NCBI RefSeq assembly: GCF_030730205.1
Contig: NZ_JANQVQ010000028.1
Coordinates: 1 to 41,462, forward strand
Length of the DNA: 41,462 bases
Direction of reading: 5' to 3'
DNA from: Paraglaciecola sp.
GTDB lineage: Bacteria > Pseudomonadota > Gammaproteobacteria > Enterobacterales > Alteromonadaceae
How positions within the stretch are numbered: position 1 is the stretch's first letter; each line of letters starts with the position of its first letter. Positions 24,556 through 34,923 of the stretch are shown here, in pieces. The notes under the pieces are model-generated. The model had not been told where the DNA came from. It made no database searches and was given only the letters and a program-made list of their open reading frames with translations. Both the position numbers and the translations under genes were made by a program.

Positions 24556-25356
24556 TTACCTCTTGCACTTAGGTTTATCAGAAGCGCTATTGAACATAGC
24601 CACCGCGGCAGGCAAGTGTTGCTCGATATTGCTAATCCGAGTAGCGGGTAAGGGGTGAGTAGATAACAACTCTGGTTGACGTTGATCACCACTGGCTTTT
24701 GCCATGTTTTGCCACAGTTTCACGGCTTCACCAGGCGCAAAACCAGATTGGGCCATGAGCTCTAAACCGATTAAGTCAGCCTCGCTTTCATGGGTACGGC
24801 TAAAGGGTAATTGCACACCTACTTGCACGCCTGCGCCGATTGCCGCCATGATTAAGTTGTTGTTGGCAATCTCATTGGCTTGCAACAAGGCATTGGTGGC
24901 TTCCATACCAATACCTATTAAGGTACTACTCGACATCCTTTCGTTACCGTGCTCGGCAATAACATGGCCTACTTCATGACCTATAACCGCTGCCAGCTGT
25001 TCTTGGTTTTCTGCAACCGCCAATAAGCCCGTGTAAACACCAATTTTTCCTCCTGGTAAGGCAAATGCGTTTACTTGTGGATCGTCAAATACCACCACTT
25101 CCCATTGGCCATTAAATACTGAGTTGGGCACATGTTTAGTAATCGCGTTAGCGACACAATTGACAAATTCGTTAGTCACTGCTTTGCTGGATACTTTTTG
25201 TTCGGCTTTCATTCCGTCAAAGGTTTGTTGTCCCATTCCGGCTAGTTGTTGATTTGAATAGAGTTTGAGCTGGTTTCTACCCATAGGAGATTTGGCACAT
25301 GCGGTTAATAAAACTAAACAGCCAGCGTAAGTAACAAACCGAGAAAACTTCATCAA
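24556..25356 (-). CDS. M48-family metalloprotease lipoprotein, LoiP/YggG-like
   Basis: The 266-residue protein has a lipoprotein signal (LVLLTAC, Cys20). It has an M48 zinc protease domain with HEVGH (127-131) and the third ligand Glu in HESEADLIGLEL (Glu192). The segment DDPQVNAFALPGGKIGVYTG before the active site is typical of bacterial M48B/C peptidases. Size and position near the tkt-metK-mscS region match E. coli LoiP (YggG, 252 residues), an outer-membrane protease that acts with BepA (YfgC). It lacks the TPR domain of BepA. A role in outer-membrane protein quality control is inferred from the family. Confidence 0.88.
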   Translation of the reverse strand: MMKFSRFVTYAGCLVLLTACAKSPMGRNQLKLYSNQQLAGMGQQTFDGMKAEQKVSSKAVTNEFVNCVANAITKHVPNSVFNGQWEVVVFDDPQVNAFALPGGKIGVYTGLLAVAENQEQLAAVIGHEVGHVIAEHGNERMSSSTLIGIGMEATNALLQANEIANNNLIMAAIGAGVQVGVQLPFSRTHESEADLIGLELMAQSGFAPGEAVKLWQNMAKASGDQRQPELLSTHPLPATRISNIEQHLPAAVAMFNSASDKPKCKR

Positions 25357-25490
25357 AATATTGACTCCAATTGAATAACTAAGTGTCTTGATATTACATT
25401 GATTCGGATAAGTCGTTAAGCTTATGTTCAGGCAAGTTTCATTATTTTGCTGCTTAGGATAGGTGAGTGTTAAAAAAACTAGGACGATAT

Positions 25491-25964
25491 ATGCAAAACA
25501 AATTGGCTTACGTAGGTGTTTTTCTCTTAGGGTCGCTATTGGTTGGTTGTGCTAATTCCACTGATGTGGATCGAAGAGCCCAGAACCAGTTTGTAACTGA
25601 ATTTTATGCTTATGTGCAAGAGGTAAAAAAAGTTAGATTTAAATCCTATATCGGCGAAGGCATGGCCGTTGGTGCAATAGGTGGTGTAATTGAAGGCTCT
25701 GATGGCGACAAAGAAGATATGATTGCGGGCGGCATAGCTGGGGCTCTAGTAGGCGGTTTGTTTGCCGCGATTTTTGAAGGCAGCTCTAAAGGTTATGAAT
25801 ATCAGTTAAAAGCAGTAGATGGTGATGTGGTCACAGTGATTGTCGGTAAAAAATCCGGTGCAGTAGGGGAGTGCGTTAGTGTCAGAGTAGCGGGTGATGT
25901 AAGGTTAACCCAGCGCCCAATGGAGAGCTGCATTGAAGCGGCCAAAGAATACCCGTCACTATAA
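25491..25964 (+). CDS. Glycine-zipper lipoprotein, unknown function
   Basis: From the ATG at 25491 (AGGA at 6 nt) the protein has 157 residues with a lipoprotein signal ending LLGSLLVGC (Cys20). The mature part holds a glycine-zipper segment (about residues 58-95: GMAVGAIGGVIEG, IAGGIAGALVGGLFAAIFEG) like that of SlyB/Rcp-type outer-membrane lipoproteins. It ends with a small beta domain and two Cys residues (GECVSVRV, ESCIEAA). The frame extends to a GTG at 25467, which would add MLKKLGRY and is a possible start. It is divergent from the LoiP-like protease gene and convergent with metK. An envelope structural role is likely. Confidence 0.72.
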   Translation: MQNKLAYVGVFLLGSLLVGCANSTDVDRRAQNQFVTEFYAYVQEVKKVRFKSYIGEGMAVGAIGGVIEGSDGDKEDMIAGGIAGALVGGLFAAIFEGSSKGYEYQLKAVDGDVVTVIVGKKSGAVGECVSVRVAGDVRLTQRPMESCIEAAKEYPSL

Positions 25965-25966
25965 AA

Positions 25967-25988
25967 AACGCCTCATCAATGAGGCGTT
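25967..25988. terminator. Terminator between the glycine-zipper lipoprotein gene and metK
   Basis: A ten-bp stem AACGCCTCAT/ATGAGGCGTT around a very short centre. The A-run at 25963-25968 provides a U-tract for metK on the minus strand; the plus-strand tail is weak. Confidence 0.75.
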
Positions 25989-26028
25989 GTTGTAATAAAC
26001 TTTGACCTAATTGGCCCTAGCATAAAGT

Positions 26029-27174
26029 TTATAGACCGGCTTTTAGTAATTCTGCTTTGTCGGTTTTTTCCCAAGGGAACTCGTCACGGCCAAAGTGTCC
26101 ATAGGCAGCCGTCGCTTGGTAGATGGGGCGTTCAAGGTCCAGCATTTTAATTAAACCATAGGGACGCAAGTCAAAATTAGCGCGCACCAACTCAATCAAT
26201 TTGGCCTCAGATATTTTACCTGTACCGAAGGTTTCAATATTAATGGAGGTGGGTTCGGCAACACCAATCGCATAAGAAACCTGAATTTCACAACGGTCAG
26301 CAAGGCCAGCAGCTACGATATTTTTAGCCACATAACGTCCGGCATAAGCGGCAGAACGATCCACTTTTGAAGGGTCTTTACCTGAAAATGCACCGCCACC
26401 GTGTCTTGCCATACCACCGTAGGTATCAACAATAATTTTTCGACCCGTAAGACCACAATCACCCATTGGCCCACCAATAACAAAACGACCCGTTGGGTTA
26501 ATAAAGTATTTGGTTTTTGCTGTTAACCATTTTGCTGGTAGCACAGGCTTGATGATTTCTTCCATGACCGCTTCACGTAAGTCAGCTGTACTGATTGAAT
26601 CGCAATGTTGGGTTGAAAGGACAACCGCATCAATACCCACAGGCTGATTATTCTCGTAAACGAACGTCACTTGGCTTTTTGCATCGGGACGTAACCAGTT
26701 TAAAGTTCCGTTTTTTCTGACCTCTGCTTGGCGTTTTACTAAACGATGAGAATACGTGATGGGTGCGGGCATGAGCACGTCAGTTTCGTTACTGGCGTAT
26801 CCGAACATCAATCCTTGGTCACCAGCGCCTTGTTCTTCTGGAGAAGTACGATCAACGCCCTGATTAATGTCAGGCGATTGTTTACCGATGGCGTTTAAAA
26901 CGGCACACGAATCAGCATCAAAACCCATATCAGAATGCGTGTAGCCAATTTCTTTTACTGTTTTACGGGTGATTTCTTCGATATCAACCCAAGCAGAAGT
27001 AGTGACTTCGCCACCGACTAATACCATGCCGGTTTTGACAAAAGTCTCGCAGGCTACGCGGGCACGTGGGTCTTGCGTTAATATAGCGTCTAACACCGCG
27101 TCAGAAATTTGGTCAGCGATTTTATCCGGATGTCCTTCAGAAACAGACTCTGAGGTAAATAAATGTGTTGTCAT
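26029..27174 (-). CDS. metK: S-adenosylmethionine synthetase
   Basis: The 381-residue enzyme makes S-adenosylmethionine from methionine and ATP, releasing phosphate and pyrophosphate. The three-domain signature is complete: [20 protein letters not shown] with the catalytic His, the loop [33 protein letters not shown], and the phosphate-binding [19 protein letters not shown]. Length is near that of E. coli MetK (384). It is a single-gene unit with a terminator downstream and a MetJ operator upstream, so SAM with MetJ should repress it. Adjacent divergent tkt is 274 bp away. Confidence 0.98.
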   Translation of the reverse strand: MTTHLFTSESVSEGHPDKIADQISDAVLDAILTQDPRARVACETFVKTGMVLVGGEVTTSAWVDIEEITRKTVKEIGYTHSDMGFDADSCAVLNAIGKQSPDINQGVDRTSPEEQGAGDQGLMFGYASNETDVLMPAPITYSHRLVKRQAEVRKNGTLNWLRPDAKSQVTFVYENNQPVGIDAVVLSTQHCDSISTADLREAVMEEIIKPVLPAKWLTAKTKYFINPTGRFVIGGPMGDCGLTGRKIIVDTYGGMARHGGGAFSGKDPSKVDRSAAYAGRYVAKNIVAAGLADRCEIQVSYAIGVAEPTSINIETFGTGKISEAKLIELVRANFDLRPYGLIKMLDLERPIYQATAAYGHFGRDEFPWEKTDKAELLKAGL

Positions 27175-27263
27175 AATGGGCCTTACTTTGTTCGATTTTG
27201 TTTTATCGACTTGATAGCTCGGTATTTTACCTAATGTTCAATAAATTACCAGTCTTTCCATCT

Positions 27264-27279
27264 AGACGTCCAAACGTCT
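27264..27279 (-). promoter_or_regulatory. MetJ operator upstream of metK
   Basis: AGACGTCCAAACGTCT (as read on the plus strand) is two abutting met boxes matching AGACGTCT at seven of eight positions each. It lies about 90 bp upstream of the metK ATG. Repression of metK by MetJ is established in enterobacteria. Confidence 0.8.
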
Positions 27280-27448
27280 TTTTTAATGCGAGGAAATTTA
27301 GAGAAATAAAGTCACGTCAAAACAACCTTTTGTTATATGAAAAGCATTGAAGTTGTTGGTAGGCTAATACAAAATGCCAAGCCAATCGGATCTATTCCTT
27401 TTTATTTACTTTATTAATTTGATTTCAAATTTACCGTCAGGAGACAAC

Positions 27449-29446
27449 ATGCCCCAACGTCAAGAACTTGCCAACGCCATTAGAGCGCTAAGCATGGATG
27501 CTGTGCAAAAAGCTAATTCTGGTCACCCGGGAGCCCCAATGGGGATGGCTGATATTGCACAAGTGTTATGGTGTGATTTTCTAAACCATAATCCGACTAA
27601 CCCTAAGTGGGACAATCGTGATCGCTTTGTCATGTCTAACGGCCATGGTTCAATGTTGGTGTATTCACTGCTGCATTTATCTGGTTATGATTTACCGATG
27701 GAAGAGTTAAAAAACTTTCGTCAACTTCACTCTAAAACACCTGGTCACCCGGAATACGGTTACGCACCTGGCGTTGAAACGACAACGGGTCCACTAGGAC
27801 AAGGCATCAGTAATGCGGTCGGTATGGCGATTGCTGAAAAAACCTTAGCAGCTCAGTTTAACCGCGAAGGCCATGACGTCATTGATCATTTCACTTATTG
27901 CTTCTTAGGCGATGGCTGTCTAATGGAAGGTATTTCTCACGAAGCCTGTTCATTGGCCGGTACTTTAGGCCTTGGCAAGTTAGTTGCTTTTTGGGATGAC
28001 AACGGTATTTCTATCGATGGTCATGTAGAAGGTTGGTTTACTGATAACACACCAGCGCGTTTTGAAGCTTATGGCTGGCACGTGATTGCTGATGTTGATG
28101 GGCACGATCCTGCTGCTATTGCTAGTGCAATTGAAGCGGCAAAAGCGGTAAGCGATAAACCTACTTTGATTTGCTGTAAAACCATTATCGGTTTTGGCTC
28201 ACCTAATAAATCAGGTAGCCATGATTGCCACGGTGCCCCTCTTGGTGATGCAGAAATAGCCGCTGCTCGTGAGTTTTTAAAGTGGCCACACGCCCCCTTT
28301 GAAATTCCTGCTGATGTGTATGCTGGCTGGGACGCAAAAAGCCAAGGCGCCGAAAAAGAAGCTGCTTGGAACAAACAATTTGCAGCCTATGAGCAAGCTT
28401 ACCCTGAATTAGCCGCGCAATTGTCTCGTCGTTTAAGCGGGGAATTGCCTGCTGACTTTAGCGAAAAAGCCGATGCCTTTATTGCTGAATCTCAAGCCAA
28501 AGCCGAAAATATTGCCAGTCGTAAGGCCTCACAAAACTGTATCCAAGCCTTTGCTACCTTGTTACCAGAAGTGATTGGTGGTTCTGCTGATTTAGCCGGC
28601 TCTAACTTGACTCTGTGGAAAGAAGCGAAAGGTATTTCTGCTGACGATGCCAGTGGTAATTATTTGTTCTATGGTGTTCGCGAATTTGGTATGAGCGGAA
28701 TCATGAACGGGATTGGCTTACATGGCGGTTTCAGAGCCTTTGGTGCGACTTTCCTTATGTTTATGGAATATGCACGTAACGCTGTGCGAATGTCAGCTTT
28801 AATGGGCATTCCCAACATATTTGTCTACACCCATGACTCAATTGGCCAAGGCGAGGATGGTCCTACGCATCAACCTATTGAGCAAGTTGCAAACTTACGT
28901 TTAACGCCCAATTTGAATACTTGGCGTCCTTGTGACGGTGCTGAAACTGCGGTTGCTTGGAAATCTGCTTTAGAGCGTACTTCTGGACCTTCTGCATTGG
29001 TATTCAGTCGCCAAGGTTTGACGGCGCAGTCTCGCACTGCTGCTCAGCTTGCTGATGTGGCAAAAGGTGGTTATGTACTGGTTGATTGTACTACACAACC
29101 TGACGTTATTTTGATTGCGACAGGTTCTGAAGTGGGTATTGCGGTTGAAGCTGCAGCCGCCTTAACGGAGTCAGGTGTTGCAGTGCGTGTGGTATCCATG
29201 CCAAGCACGAACTTGTTTGATCAACAAGATGCGGCTTATCGTGAGTCGGTATTACCCAAAGCGGTAACTAAACGGGTTGCCGTTGAAGCTTTACATGTCG
29301 ATTTTTGGCATAAATACGTTGGATTTGATGGTGCAATAGTCGGTATGTCGACTTTTGGTGAATCAGCCCCAGGTGGTGCTTTGATGAAACATTTCGGGAT
29401 TACCAGTGACGCGGTCGTTACGGCAGCCAAAGGCTTATTGAATTAG
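27449..29446 (+). CDS. tkt: Transketolase
   Basis: The 665-residue enzyme moves two-carbon units between sugar phosphates in the pentose phosphate pathway, using thiamine diphosphate. The N-terminus [20 protein letters not shown] with [14 protein letters not shown], the cofactor motif [20 protein letters not shown] and the later [19 protein letters not shown] plus [17 protein letters not shown] are all standard. I use the ATG at 27449, which has AGGAG 7 nt before it and matches the E. coli N-terminus. A GTG/ATG-led extension to 27374 is not supported. A strong terminator follows, so tkt is separate from epd. Confidence 0.97.
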   Translation: MPQRQELANAIRALSMDAVQKANSGHPGAPMGMADIAQVLWCDFLNHNPTNPKWDNRDRFVMSNGHGSMLVYSLLHLSGYDLPMEELKNFRQLHSKTPGHPEYGYAPGVETTTGPLGQGISNAVGMAIAEKTLAAQFNREGHDVIDHFTYCFLGDGCLMEGISHEACSLAGTLGLGKLVAFWDDNGISIDGHVEGWFTDNTPARFEAYGWHVIADVDGHDPAAIASAIEAAKAVSDKPTLICCKTIIGFGSPNKSGSHDCHGAPLGDAEIAAAREFLKWPHAPFEIPADVYAGWDAKSQGAEKEAAWNKQFAAYEQAYPELAAQLSRRLSGELPADFSEKADAFIAESQAKAENIASRKASQNCIQAFATLLPEVIGGSADLAGSNLTLWKEAKGISADDASGNYLFYGVREFGMSGIMNGIGLHGGFRAFGATFLMFMEYARNAVRMSALMGIPNIFVYTHDSIGQGEDGPTHQPIEQVANLRLTPNLNTWRPCDGAETAVAWKSALERTSGPSALVFSRQGLTAQSRTAAQLADVAKGGYVLVDCTTQPDVILIATGSEVGIAVEAAAALTESGVAVRVVSMPSTNLFDQQDAAYRESVLPKAVTKRVAVEALHVDFWHKYVGFDGAIVGMSTFGESAPGGALMKHFGITSDAVVTAAKGLLN

Positions 29447-29487
29447 TCGTTAAATGGCTTTCAGTAAAGTTAATAAATCTATATCCT

Positions 29488-29515
29488 AAGGCGCTTTCAA
29501 GCGCCTTTGTTTTTT
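29488..29515 (+). terminator. Intrinsic terminator of tkt
   Basis: A nine-bp stem AAGGCGCTT/AAGCGCCTT followed by TGTTTTTT, about 40 bp after the tkt stop codon. Confidence 0.85.
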
Positions 29516-29605
29516 CTGTTTTTAGGCTCAGTAGTCAACGCAGTAAAATCAAGTTCAAGGGATATCATTTTGGTTGAATAAACCAATGAATTATTTACGA
29601 GTATT

Positions 29606-30616
29606 ATGCTGAGAATTGCAATAAATGGTTTTGGCCGAATAGGACGCAATGTACTGAGGGCCATGTATGAGACAGGGCTAAATCAGCACATAAAAATAGT
29701 GGCTATTAATGAAATTGCCTCACCCCAAGGGATTGCTCACCTATTGAAGTATGACACGTCTCATGGACGTTTTAGGATCCCGGTGGATCTGCACGATGAA
29801 GCTTTGCGTGTGGGCAGTGATACTATTCAATTATTCCAACACCATAAGATTGAGCAACTCCCTTGGGCAAGGTTAGACATCGACCTTGTGCTTGAATGCA
29901 CCGGAGTGTATGGCGATCGTGAAGCAGGGCTTGCTCATCTAAACCAAGGTGCTAAAAAAGTATTGTTTTCTCAGCCTTGTAGCGCAGACATGGACGCAAC
30001 GGTGATCTTTGGCATCAACGAAGATCAACTCAAACCCACCGATCGCATTGTTTCTAATGGTTCATGCACCACAAATTGTATTGTGCCAGTAATACAAGTA
30101 TTGGATGACGCCTTCGGCGTGCTCAGTGGTACGATCACTACAATTCATTCTTCCATGCATGATCAACAAGTTATTGATGCATATCATCCAGATTTACGCC
30201 GAACAAGAGCAGCAAGCCAGTCTATTATTCCGGTTGATACCAAGTTAGCAATTGGCATAGAACGTATTTTGCCCAAGTTCGCGGGTCGATTTGAAGCGAT
30301 AGCTGTGCGCGTGCCCACCATCAATGTTACCGCGATGGATTTAAGCGTAACCTTGGACACCGAAGTGTGTATAGCGCAGGTTAACGCTGCCCTCAAAGCA
30401 GCAAGAAAAGGGCGCTTAGCGGGAATACTGGATTATACCGAAGAGCCCTTAGTATCAGTAGATTTTAACCACGACCCTCATTCGTGTATTGTGGATGGCA
30501 ATCAAACACGGGTTAGCCACAAGCAATTGGTGAAAACCTTAGTGTGGTGTGACAATGAATGGGGTTTTGCCAATAGAATGCTAGATACAGCATTGGCCAT
30601 GTTTGCCAGCGAATAA
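29606..30616 (+). CDS. epd: Erythrose-4-phosphate dehydrogenase (GapA-like)
   Basis: The 336-residue enzyme belongs to the GAPDH fold. It has the NAD site [17 protein letters not shown], the catalytic Cys in [13 protein letters not shown] and the conserved [20 protein letters not shown]. It follows E. coli Epd more closely than GapA, for instance [15 protein letters not shown] and [15 protein letters not shown]. Epd oxidises erythrose 4-phosphate to 4-phosphoerythronate for pyridoxal phosphate synthesis. The epd-pgk order is the same as in E. coli. The ribosome site is weak. Plain GAPDH activity cannot be excluded from sequence alone. Confidence 0.93.
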   Translation: MLRIAINGFGRIGRNVLRAMYETGLNQHIKIVAINEIASPQGIAHLLKYDTSHGRFRIPVDLHDEALRVGSDTIQLFQHHKIEQLPWARLDIDLVLECTGVYGDREAGLAHLNQGAKKVLFSQPCSADMDATVIFGINEDQLKPTDRIVSNGSCTTNCIVPVIQVLDDAFGVLSGTITTIHSSMHDQQVIDAYHPDLRRTRAASQSIIPVDTKLAIGIERILPKFAGRFEAIAVRVPTINVTAMDLSVTLDTEVCIAQVNAALKAARKGRLAGILDYTEEPLVSVDFNHDPHSCIVDGNQTRVSHKQLVKTLVWCDNEWGFANRMLDTALAMFASE

Positions 30617-30660
30617 GCTGACACGTTTTCGATTTAATTTAAATATCAAGAAGGTACTGT

Positions 30661-31827
30661 ATGTCTATTTTAAAAATGAGCGAACTTGAACTAGCGGGTA
30701 AAAGAGTCTTAATAAGAGAAGACCTTAACGTGCCGATTAAAGACGGAAAAGTGAGCTCTGATGCACGTCTACGCGCAGCTATCCCCACTATAAAACTTGC
30801 CGTGGAAGCAGGTGCCAAAGTCATGGTGATGTCGCATTTGGGCAGACCAAGCGAAGGTGTGTTTGAAGAAGAGTATTCATTACTTCCCGTTGTCAATTAT
30901 TTACAAGACGCGCTTTCGTGCCCCGTGCGTTTAGAAAAAGACTATTTGCAAGGCCTTGAAGTGCAAGCCGGTGAAGTGGTTATTTTGGAAAACGTGCGCT
31001 TTAACAAAGGCGAGAAAAATGATGACGAAGTCTTAGCAAAACAATATGCTGCCTTATGTGATATTTACGTAATGGATGCATTTGGTACGGCCCACCGTGC
31101 GCAAGCGTCTACTCACGGTGTTGGCGTGTATGCACCTGTAGCCTGTGCTGGTCCATTATTGGCTGGCGAGTTAGAGGCTTTAGGGAAGGCGCTTGGTAAC
31201 CCTGCACGTCCTATGGTGGCGGTAGTGGGTGGTTCTAAAGTATCAACCAAATTAACGGTGTTAGACGCTTTATCTAAAATTGCTGATCAGTTAATTGTCG
31301 GTGGTGGGATTTCAAACACCTTTATTGCGGCTCGTGGCCACAATGTGGGTAAGTCTTTGTATGAAAAAGACTTGATCCCAGAAGCACAAAAATTAATGGC
31401 GAATCTTGATATTCCTGAAGCGGTTGATGTGCGAGTTGGTAAAGAGTTTTCTGATACCGCACCGGCTGAAGTGAAGCTGGTAAATGAAGTGTTAGATGAC
31501 GAAGAAATCATGGACTACGGTCCACAAACTGCAGCTCATGTTGCTGAAGTACTTAAAAGTGCTAAAACCATATTGTGGAACGGCCCATGTGGTGTATTCG
31601 AATTTGATAATTTTGCTAAAGGCACAGAAGTGGTCGCTCGGGCTATTGCCCAAAGTGACGCGTTTTCAATTGCCGGTGGCGGTGATACCTTAGCGGCCAT
31701 AGATAAATGGGGCTTAGAAGATCAGATCTCTTATATCTCTACTGGTGGCGGCGCTTTCTTAGAATTTGTTGAAGGTAAGACTTTACCCGCAGTGGCTATG
31801 CTCGAAGCTCGAGCGGCAAAAAAATAA
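30661..31827 (+). CDS. pgk: Phosphoglycerate kinase
   Basis: The 388-residue glycolytic enzyme transfers phosphate between 1,3-bisphosphoglycerate and ADP. The signature [16 protein letters not shown], the substrate Arg loop [22 protein letters not shown], the hinge GGSKVSTKL and the nucleotide loop [13 protein letters not shown] are intact. Length equals that of E. coli Pgk (387). It lies 44 bp after epd with AAGGT before the ATG, so the two are probably one transcript, possibly continuing into the aldolase gene 123 bp on. Confidence 0.98.
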   Translation: MSILKMSELELAGKRVLIREDLNVPIKDGKVSSDARLRAAIPTIKLAVEAGAKVMVMSHLGRPSEGVFEEEYSLLPVVNYLQDALSCPVRLEKDYLQGLEVQAGEVVILENVRFNKGEKNDDEVLAKQYAALCDIYVMDAFGTAHRAQASTHGVGVYAPVACAGPLLAGELEALGKALGNPARPMVAVVGGSKVSTKLTVLDALSKIADQLIVGGGISNTFIAARGHNVGKSLYEKDLIPEAQKLMANLDIPEAVDVRVGKEFSDTAPAEVKLVNEVLDDEEIMDYGPQTAAHVAEVLKSAKTILWNGPCGVFEFDNFAKGTEVVARAIAQSDAFSIAGGGDTLAAIDKWGLEDQISYISTGGGAFLEFVEGKTLPAVAMLEARAAKK

Positions 31828-31950
31828 TAAAAACTGGCTTAAGTCAGTAAGAAATTTATAAAAAGAAGGGCTTGAGTCCTCAACTACTAACCTATGTAAC
31901 CTACGAGCCGTTCTACTATCGGCTTTAAATAAAAAGAAGGAGTGCACTAC

Positions 31951-32850
31951 ATGGCATCACCAGCACAATTGGACATGCTTGAAAAAATTAAGTCGCAAGT
32001 TGGATTTATTGCGGCATTGGATCAGAGCGGAGGGAGTACACCAAAGGCGTTGCGCTTATACGGTGTCATGGAATCTGACTACAATGGTGATGAAGAAATG
32101 TTCCGCAAGGTGCATGACATGAGGACCCGTATCGTAACGTCAAAAGCGTTTGATGGGAGCCGCGTGTTAGGGGCCATTTTGTTTGAAAATACCTTAGACC
32201 GAGAAATTGCTGGTAAACCATCAGCAGAATACTTGTGGCAAGATAAACACGTTGTGCCTTTTTTGAAGGTAGATAAAGGCTTACAAGATGAAGTAAATGG
32301 TACTCAGCTACTTAAGCCCATTAGTAACTTAGACGAGCTGTTAGCCAAAGCAAATAAGCAAAACGTCTTTGGTACAAAAATGCGTTCAGTGATTAAGTTA
32401 GCCAACGAAGCCGGTATTGAAGCAGTCGTTGCTCAGCAATTTGAGGTTGGAAAGCAAATTTTGGCTGCGGGCCTCGTGCCAATTTTAGAGCCTGAAATTG
32501 ATATTCACAGCCCTGAAAAAGCAGCCGCTGAGGCAATGTTAAAGGCGGCCATATTGAAGCACCTAGATTCATTAAGTGCAGATACTCCAGTGATGTTTAA
32601 AGTGACTTTGCCAGAAACGGCTAACTTTTACGCAGAGCTTGTAAGTCATCCTAAAGTGTTGAAGCTGGTGGCTTTATCTGGTGGTTACGACCGTGAAGAA
32701 GCCAATCAGCGCCTAACAGAAAATAAAGGCATGATTGCCAGTTTTTCTCGTGCCTTAACTGAAGGTGTGAGTGCCCAGCAGTCTGATGCAGAATTTGATA
32801 GCGTACTAGACGCGACCATTGAAAGTATTTATCAGGCATCGCGCAGCTAG
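31951..32850 (+). CDS. Class I fructose-bisphosphate aldolase
   Basis: The 299-residue protein is a class I (Schiff-base) aldolase of the bacterial short type: FIAALDQSGGSTPKALRLYG at the N-terminus, FENTLDREIAGKP, PILEPEIDIHSPEK, and the likely Schiff-base Lys in MFKVTLPE (about residue 216). It splits fructose 1,6-bisphosphate into two triose phosphates. The start at 31951 has AAGGAG 8 nt before it; a GTG at 31942 is less likely. It sits after pgk, exactly where E. coli and many gammaproteobacteria carry the unrelated, metal-dependent class II FbaA. The 123-bp gap contains only a weak hairpin (AGCCG/CGGCT, 31906-31924), so co-transcription with pgk is possible. Confidence 0.92.
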   Translation: MASPAQLDMLEKIKSQVGFIAALDQSGGSTPKALRLYGVMESDYNGDEEMFRKVHDMRTRIVTSKAFDGSRVLGAILFENTLDREIAGKPSAEYLWQDKHVVPFLKVDKGLQDEVNGTQLLKPISNLDELLAKANKQNVFGTKMRSVIKLANEAGIEAVVAQQFEVGKQILAAGLVPILEPEIDIHSPEKAAAEAMLKAAILKHLDSLSADTPVMFKVTLPETANFYAELVSHPKVLKLVALSGGYDREEANQRLTENKGMIASFSRALTEGVSAQQSDAEFDSVLDATIESIYQASRS

Positions 32851-32872
32851 TTAGTTTGTTAGAAGCATGAAC

Positions 32873-32899
32873 AAAGCCGGATCTCATTCGGCTTTTTTT
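32873..32899 (+). terminator. Intrinsic terminator of the aldolase gene
   Basis: Stem AAAGCCG/CGGCTTT with a 9-nt loop, running directly into a seven-T tract, 23 bp after the stop codon. Confidence 0.85.
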
Positions 32900-33037
32900 A
32901 TGTCCGCAGGCTGTTCAGTCTACTTCTACTTACTTGTTTTTTCAGTAGTTTCAGTTATTTTAAGCTTTTAAGATGAAATAATTACGCTATTATTGAGATG
33001 ATAGTAATTTAACCCAAAGTGAAAGTAATTATCCCTT

Positions 33038-33376
33038 ATGAATGTTGATTTGCCCTTACCACTTTATAAAAAGCTGACAGTAACGTTTCGGGTTGAGCCT
33101 GGTTGTTTGGGGCCTGATGGCATCGATCACATCGAAAAATTTTGTAAGTTTGCCAAGCAAGACGTTGCCACGCTGGATTCTGACTTTGTTCGTTGGGTTA
33201 TCACACCGCGCTTTGATAAGTCATTACTTGAAACCGAATACAAAACTAACAATAAACGCTTGGATCACGATAAAGCGCAGAAGTATTTACGGGTATTTGG
33301 CAAGGAACTGGATGACTTTGAAGAGCATTTACAAGACAGGCTAGCGGAGCTAATTGACGAATTTCTGGGTCGTTAA
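33038..33376 (+). CDS. Small acidic/basic soluble protein, unknown function
   Basis: A 112-residue protein without signal peptide or membrane helix. It begins MNVDLPLPLYKKLTVTFRVEPGC and has a charged helical C-terminus (about 75-110: DKAQKYLRVFGKELDDFEEH). GTGA-rich sequence precedes the ATG, with GTGAAAG about 16 nt upstream, so the ribosome site is only moderate. It has good coding character and its own upstream gap after the aldolase terminator. It converges on ppx with 20 bp between stops. I recognise no named family; conservation beside ppx in related genomes is a guess. Confidence 0.6.
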   Translation: MNVDLPLPLYKKLTVTFRVEPGCLGPDGIDHIEKFCKFAKQDVATLDSDFVRWVITPRFDKSLLETEYKTNNKRLDHDKAQKYLRVFGKELDDFEEHLQDRLAELIDEFLGR

Positions 33377-33396
33377 CTCCACTTTGCTTTGAATGC

Positions 33397-34923
33397 CTAA
33401 TAGTGAAGCTTGAAGTCAATATCTTTTAGATATTCAAGTTCTCTTTCTAAATCAGCGCTAAAGACCGGTTTTTGGCTCAGCCAATCATCAGGCAGGTGTA
33501 GGGTAATTTTCTTGTCTAGTGCCGTTATTTTAATTTCAGGCAAGATGTCATCTTGACGTTTTATGTTCAATAACACCCCAATTCTGAGCAAGGTAATTAA
33601 CTTCAGTACTTGGCTCTGTTGTAACAACGTAAATTCTACGATGTCTGCTTTACGGATTTTCTTGCGATGAAAACGCACCAAGGTGGCCAGAATACTTTGC
33701 TGCTCTTGGCCAAAACCGGGTAAATCAATATTTTGCAGAATGTAACTCGAATGGCGTTGAATACCACGAGTATTAATGTGTAAACCAACTTCGTGCAGTA
33801 GGGCAGACCAACCCAACAGACTTTTTAACTCAGGGTGATTAATATCCCAACCTTTGCGAACCTGTTGAAATAGATCCATGGTTGTATTTAAAACCCGCTT
33901 TGCTTGTTCGATATCTACGTCATATCGCACCGCTAAACTTTCAGCACTGCGCTGGCGAATATCCTTTTGCGCTAACTGGTCGCCCATTTCATATAAAACA
34001 CCTTCACGCAGCGCCGCAGATGAAAACTCCATTTCAGTAATGTGTAAGCTCTTAAATACGGCAATTAGAATGGACAATCCCGCTGCAAAAACCGGGCGAC
34101 GGTCATCACTCAAACCTTCTAATTTTAAATCTTTACTGTTACCCGCCGCACAGCATAGGTCCATCAGTACGTTTAAGTCACTCAACGACACGCAGTTTTC
34201 ACGATTGGTGGAGTCTAGTTGAGAGGCCAGCTCAATGATGCTTTTAATGGTGCCAGAGGTGCCTATACAGGCTTTCCAACCGATCTGATTAAACTTCTTG
34301 TCGATGAGTTCTAATTCTTGCTGGGCGCTAGTAATGGCTTTGGTAAAAAACTTAGCTTTGATTTCGCCCTGTTTGAAAAATTTATTGGTGTAACTCACGC
34401 AGCCCATTTGCAAACTACGTAAAATTTTGGTCTCAAATCCTTCACCAATAATAAATTCGGTAGACCCACCACCAATATCCACGATAAGGCGTTGGCCTGT
34501 TTGATGATTGGTGTGTGCCACACCTTGGTAGATCAAACGGGCTTCTTCAGCCCCTGAAATCACTTCAATGGGGAAGGGAAAGACTTTTTTGGCTGCCTGC
34601 AGAAATTCTTTTGCGTTACTCGCTCTTCTTAGGGTATGAGTGGCGACGACTCTTACCGACTCAGGTGCAAAATCTTGCAGACTTTCTGCAATAGTGGCAA
34701 GCGTATCGAGGCCACGTTGTTGGGCTTCTTCTGACAATGCGCCGTCAACACCCAGCCCATCAGCAAGGCGCACTTTTTGTTTGACCCGATGCAATATTTG
34801 CACTGAGCCTGCGACAATGCGCGCTACTACTAAGTGAAAACTATTGGAACCAAGATCCAGCGCAGCCACTTTTAGGGACTCTCTTACTTCAACGGTGTCA
34901 AAGGCGTTATTCAGATTTAGCAT
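33397..34923 (-). CDS. ppx: Exopolyphosphatase (Ppx/GppA family)
   Basis: The 508-residue enzyme removes phosphate from polyphosphate ends. The actin-like ATPase-fold motifs ALDLGSNSFHLVVAR and LIVDIGGGSTEFIIG are clear, with GTSGTIKSI between them, and a C-terminal HD-like helical region (LLGWSALLHEVGLHINTRG, ILATLVRFHRKK) as in E. coli Ppx (513). GppA is the close alternative, but adjacency to ppk and length favour Ppx. Its start overlaps the end of ppk1 by 17 bp, so the two enzymes of polyphosphate making and breaking are expressed together. Confidence 0.94.
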   Translation of the reverse strand: MLNLNNAFDTVEVRESLKVAALDLGSNSFHLVVARIVAGSVQILHRVKQKVRLADGLGVDGALSEEAQQRGLDTLATIAESLQDFAPESVRVVATHTLRRASNAKEFLQAAKKVFPFPIEVISGAEEARLIYQGVAHTNHQTGQRLIVDIGGGSTEFIIGEGFETKILRSLQMGCVSYTNKFFKQGEIKAKFFTKAITSAQQELELIDKKFNQIGWKACIGTSGTIKSIIELASQLDSTNRENCVSLSDLNVLMDLCCAAGNSKDLKLEGLSDDRRPVFAAGLSILIAVFKSLHITEMEFSSAALREGVLYEMGDQLAQKDIRQRSAESLAVRYDVDIEQAKRVLNTTMDLFQQVRKGWDINHPELKSLLGWSALLHEVGLHINTRGIQRHSSYILQNIDLPGFGQEQQSILATLVRFHRKKIRKADIVEFTLLQQSQVLKLITLLRIGVLLNIKRQDDILPEIKITALDKKITLHLPDDWLSQKPVFSADLERELEYLKDIDFKLHY

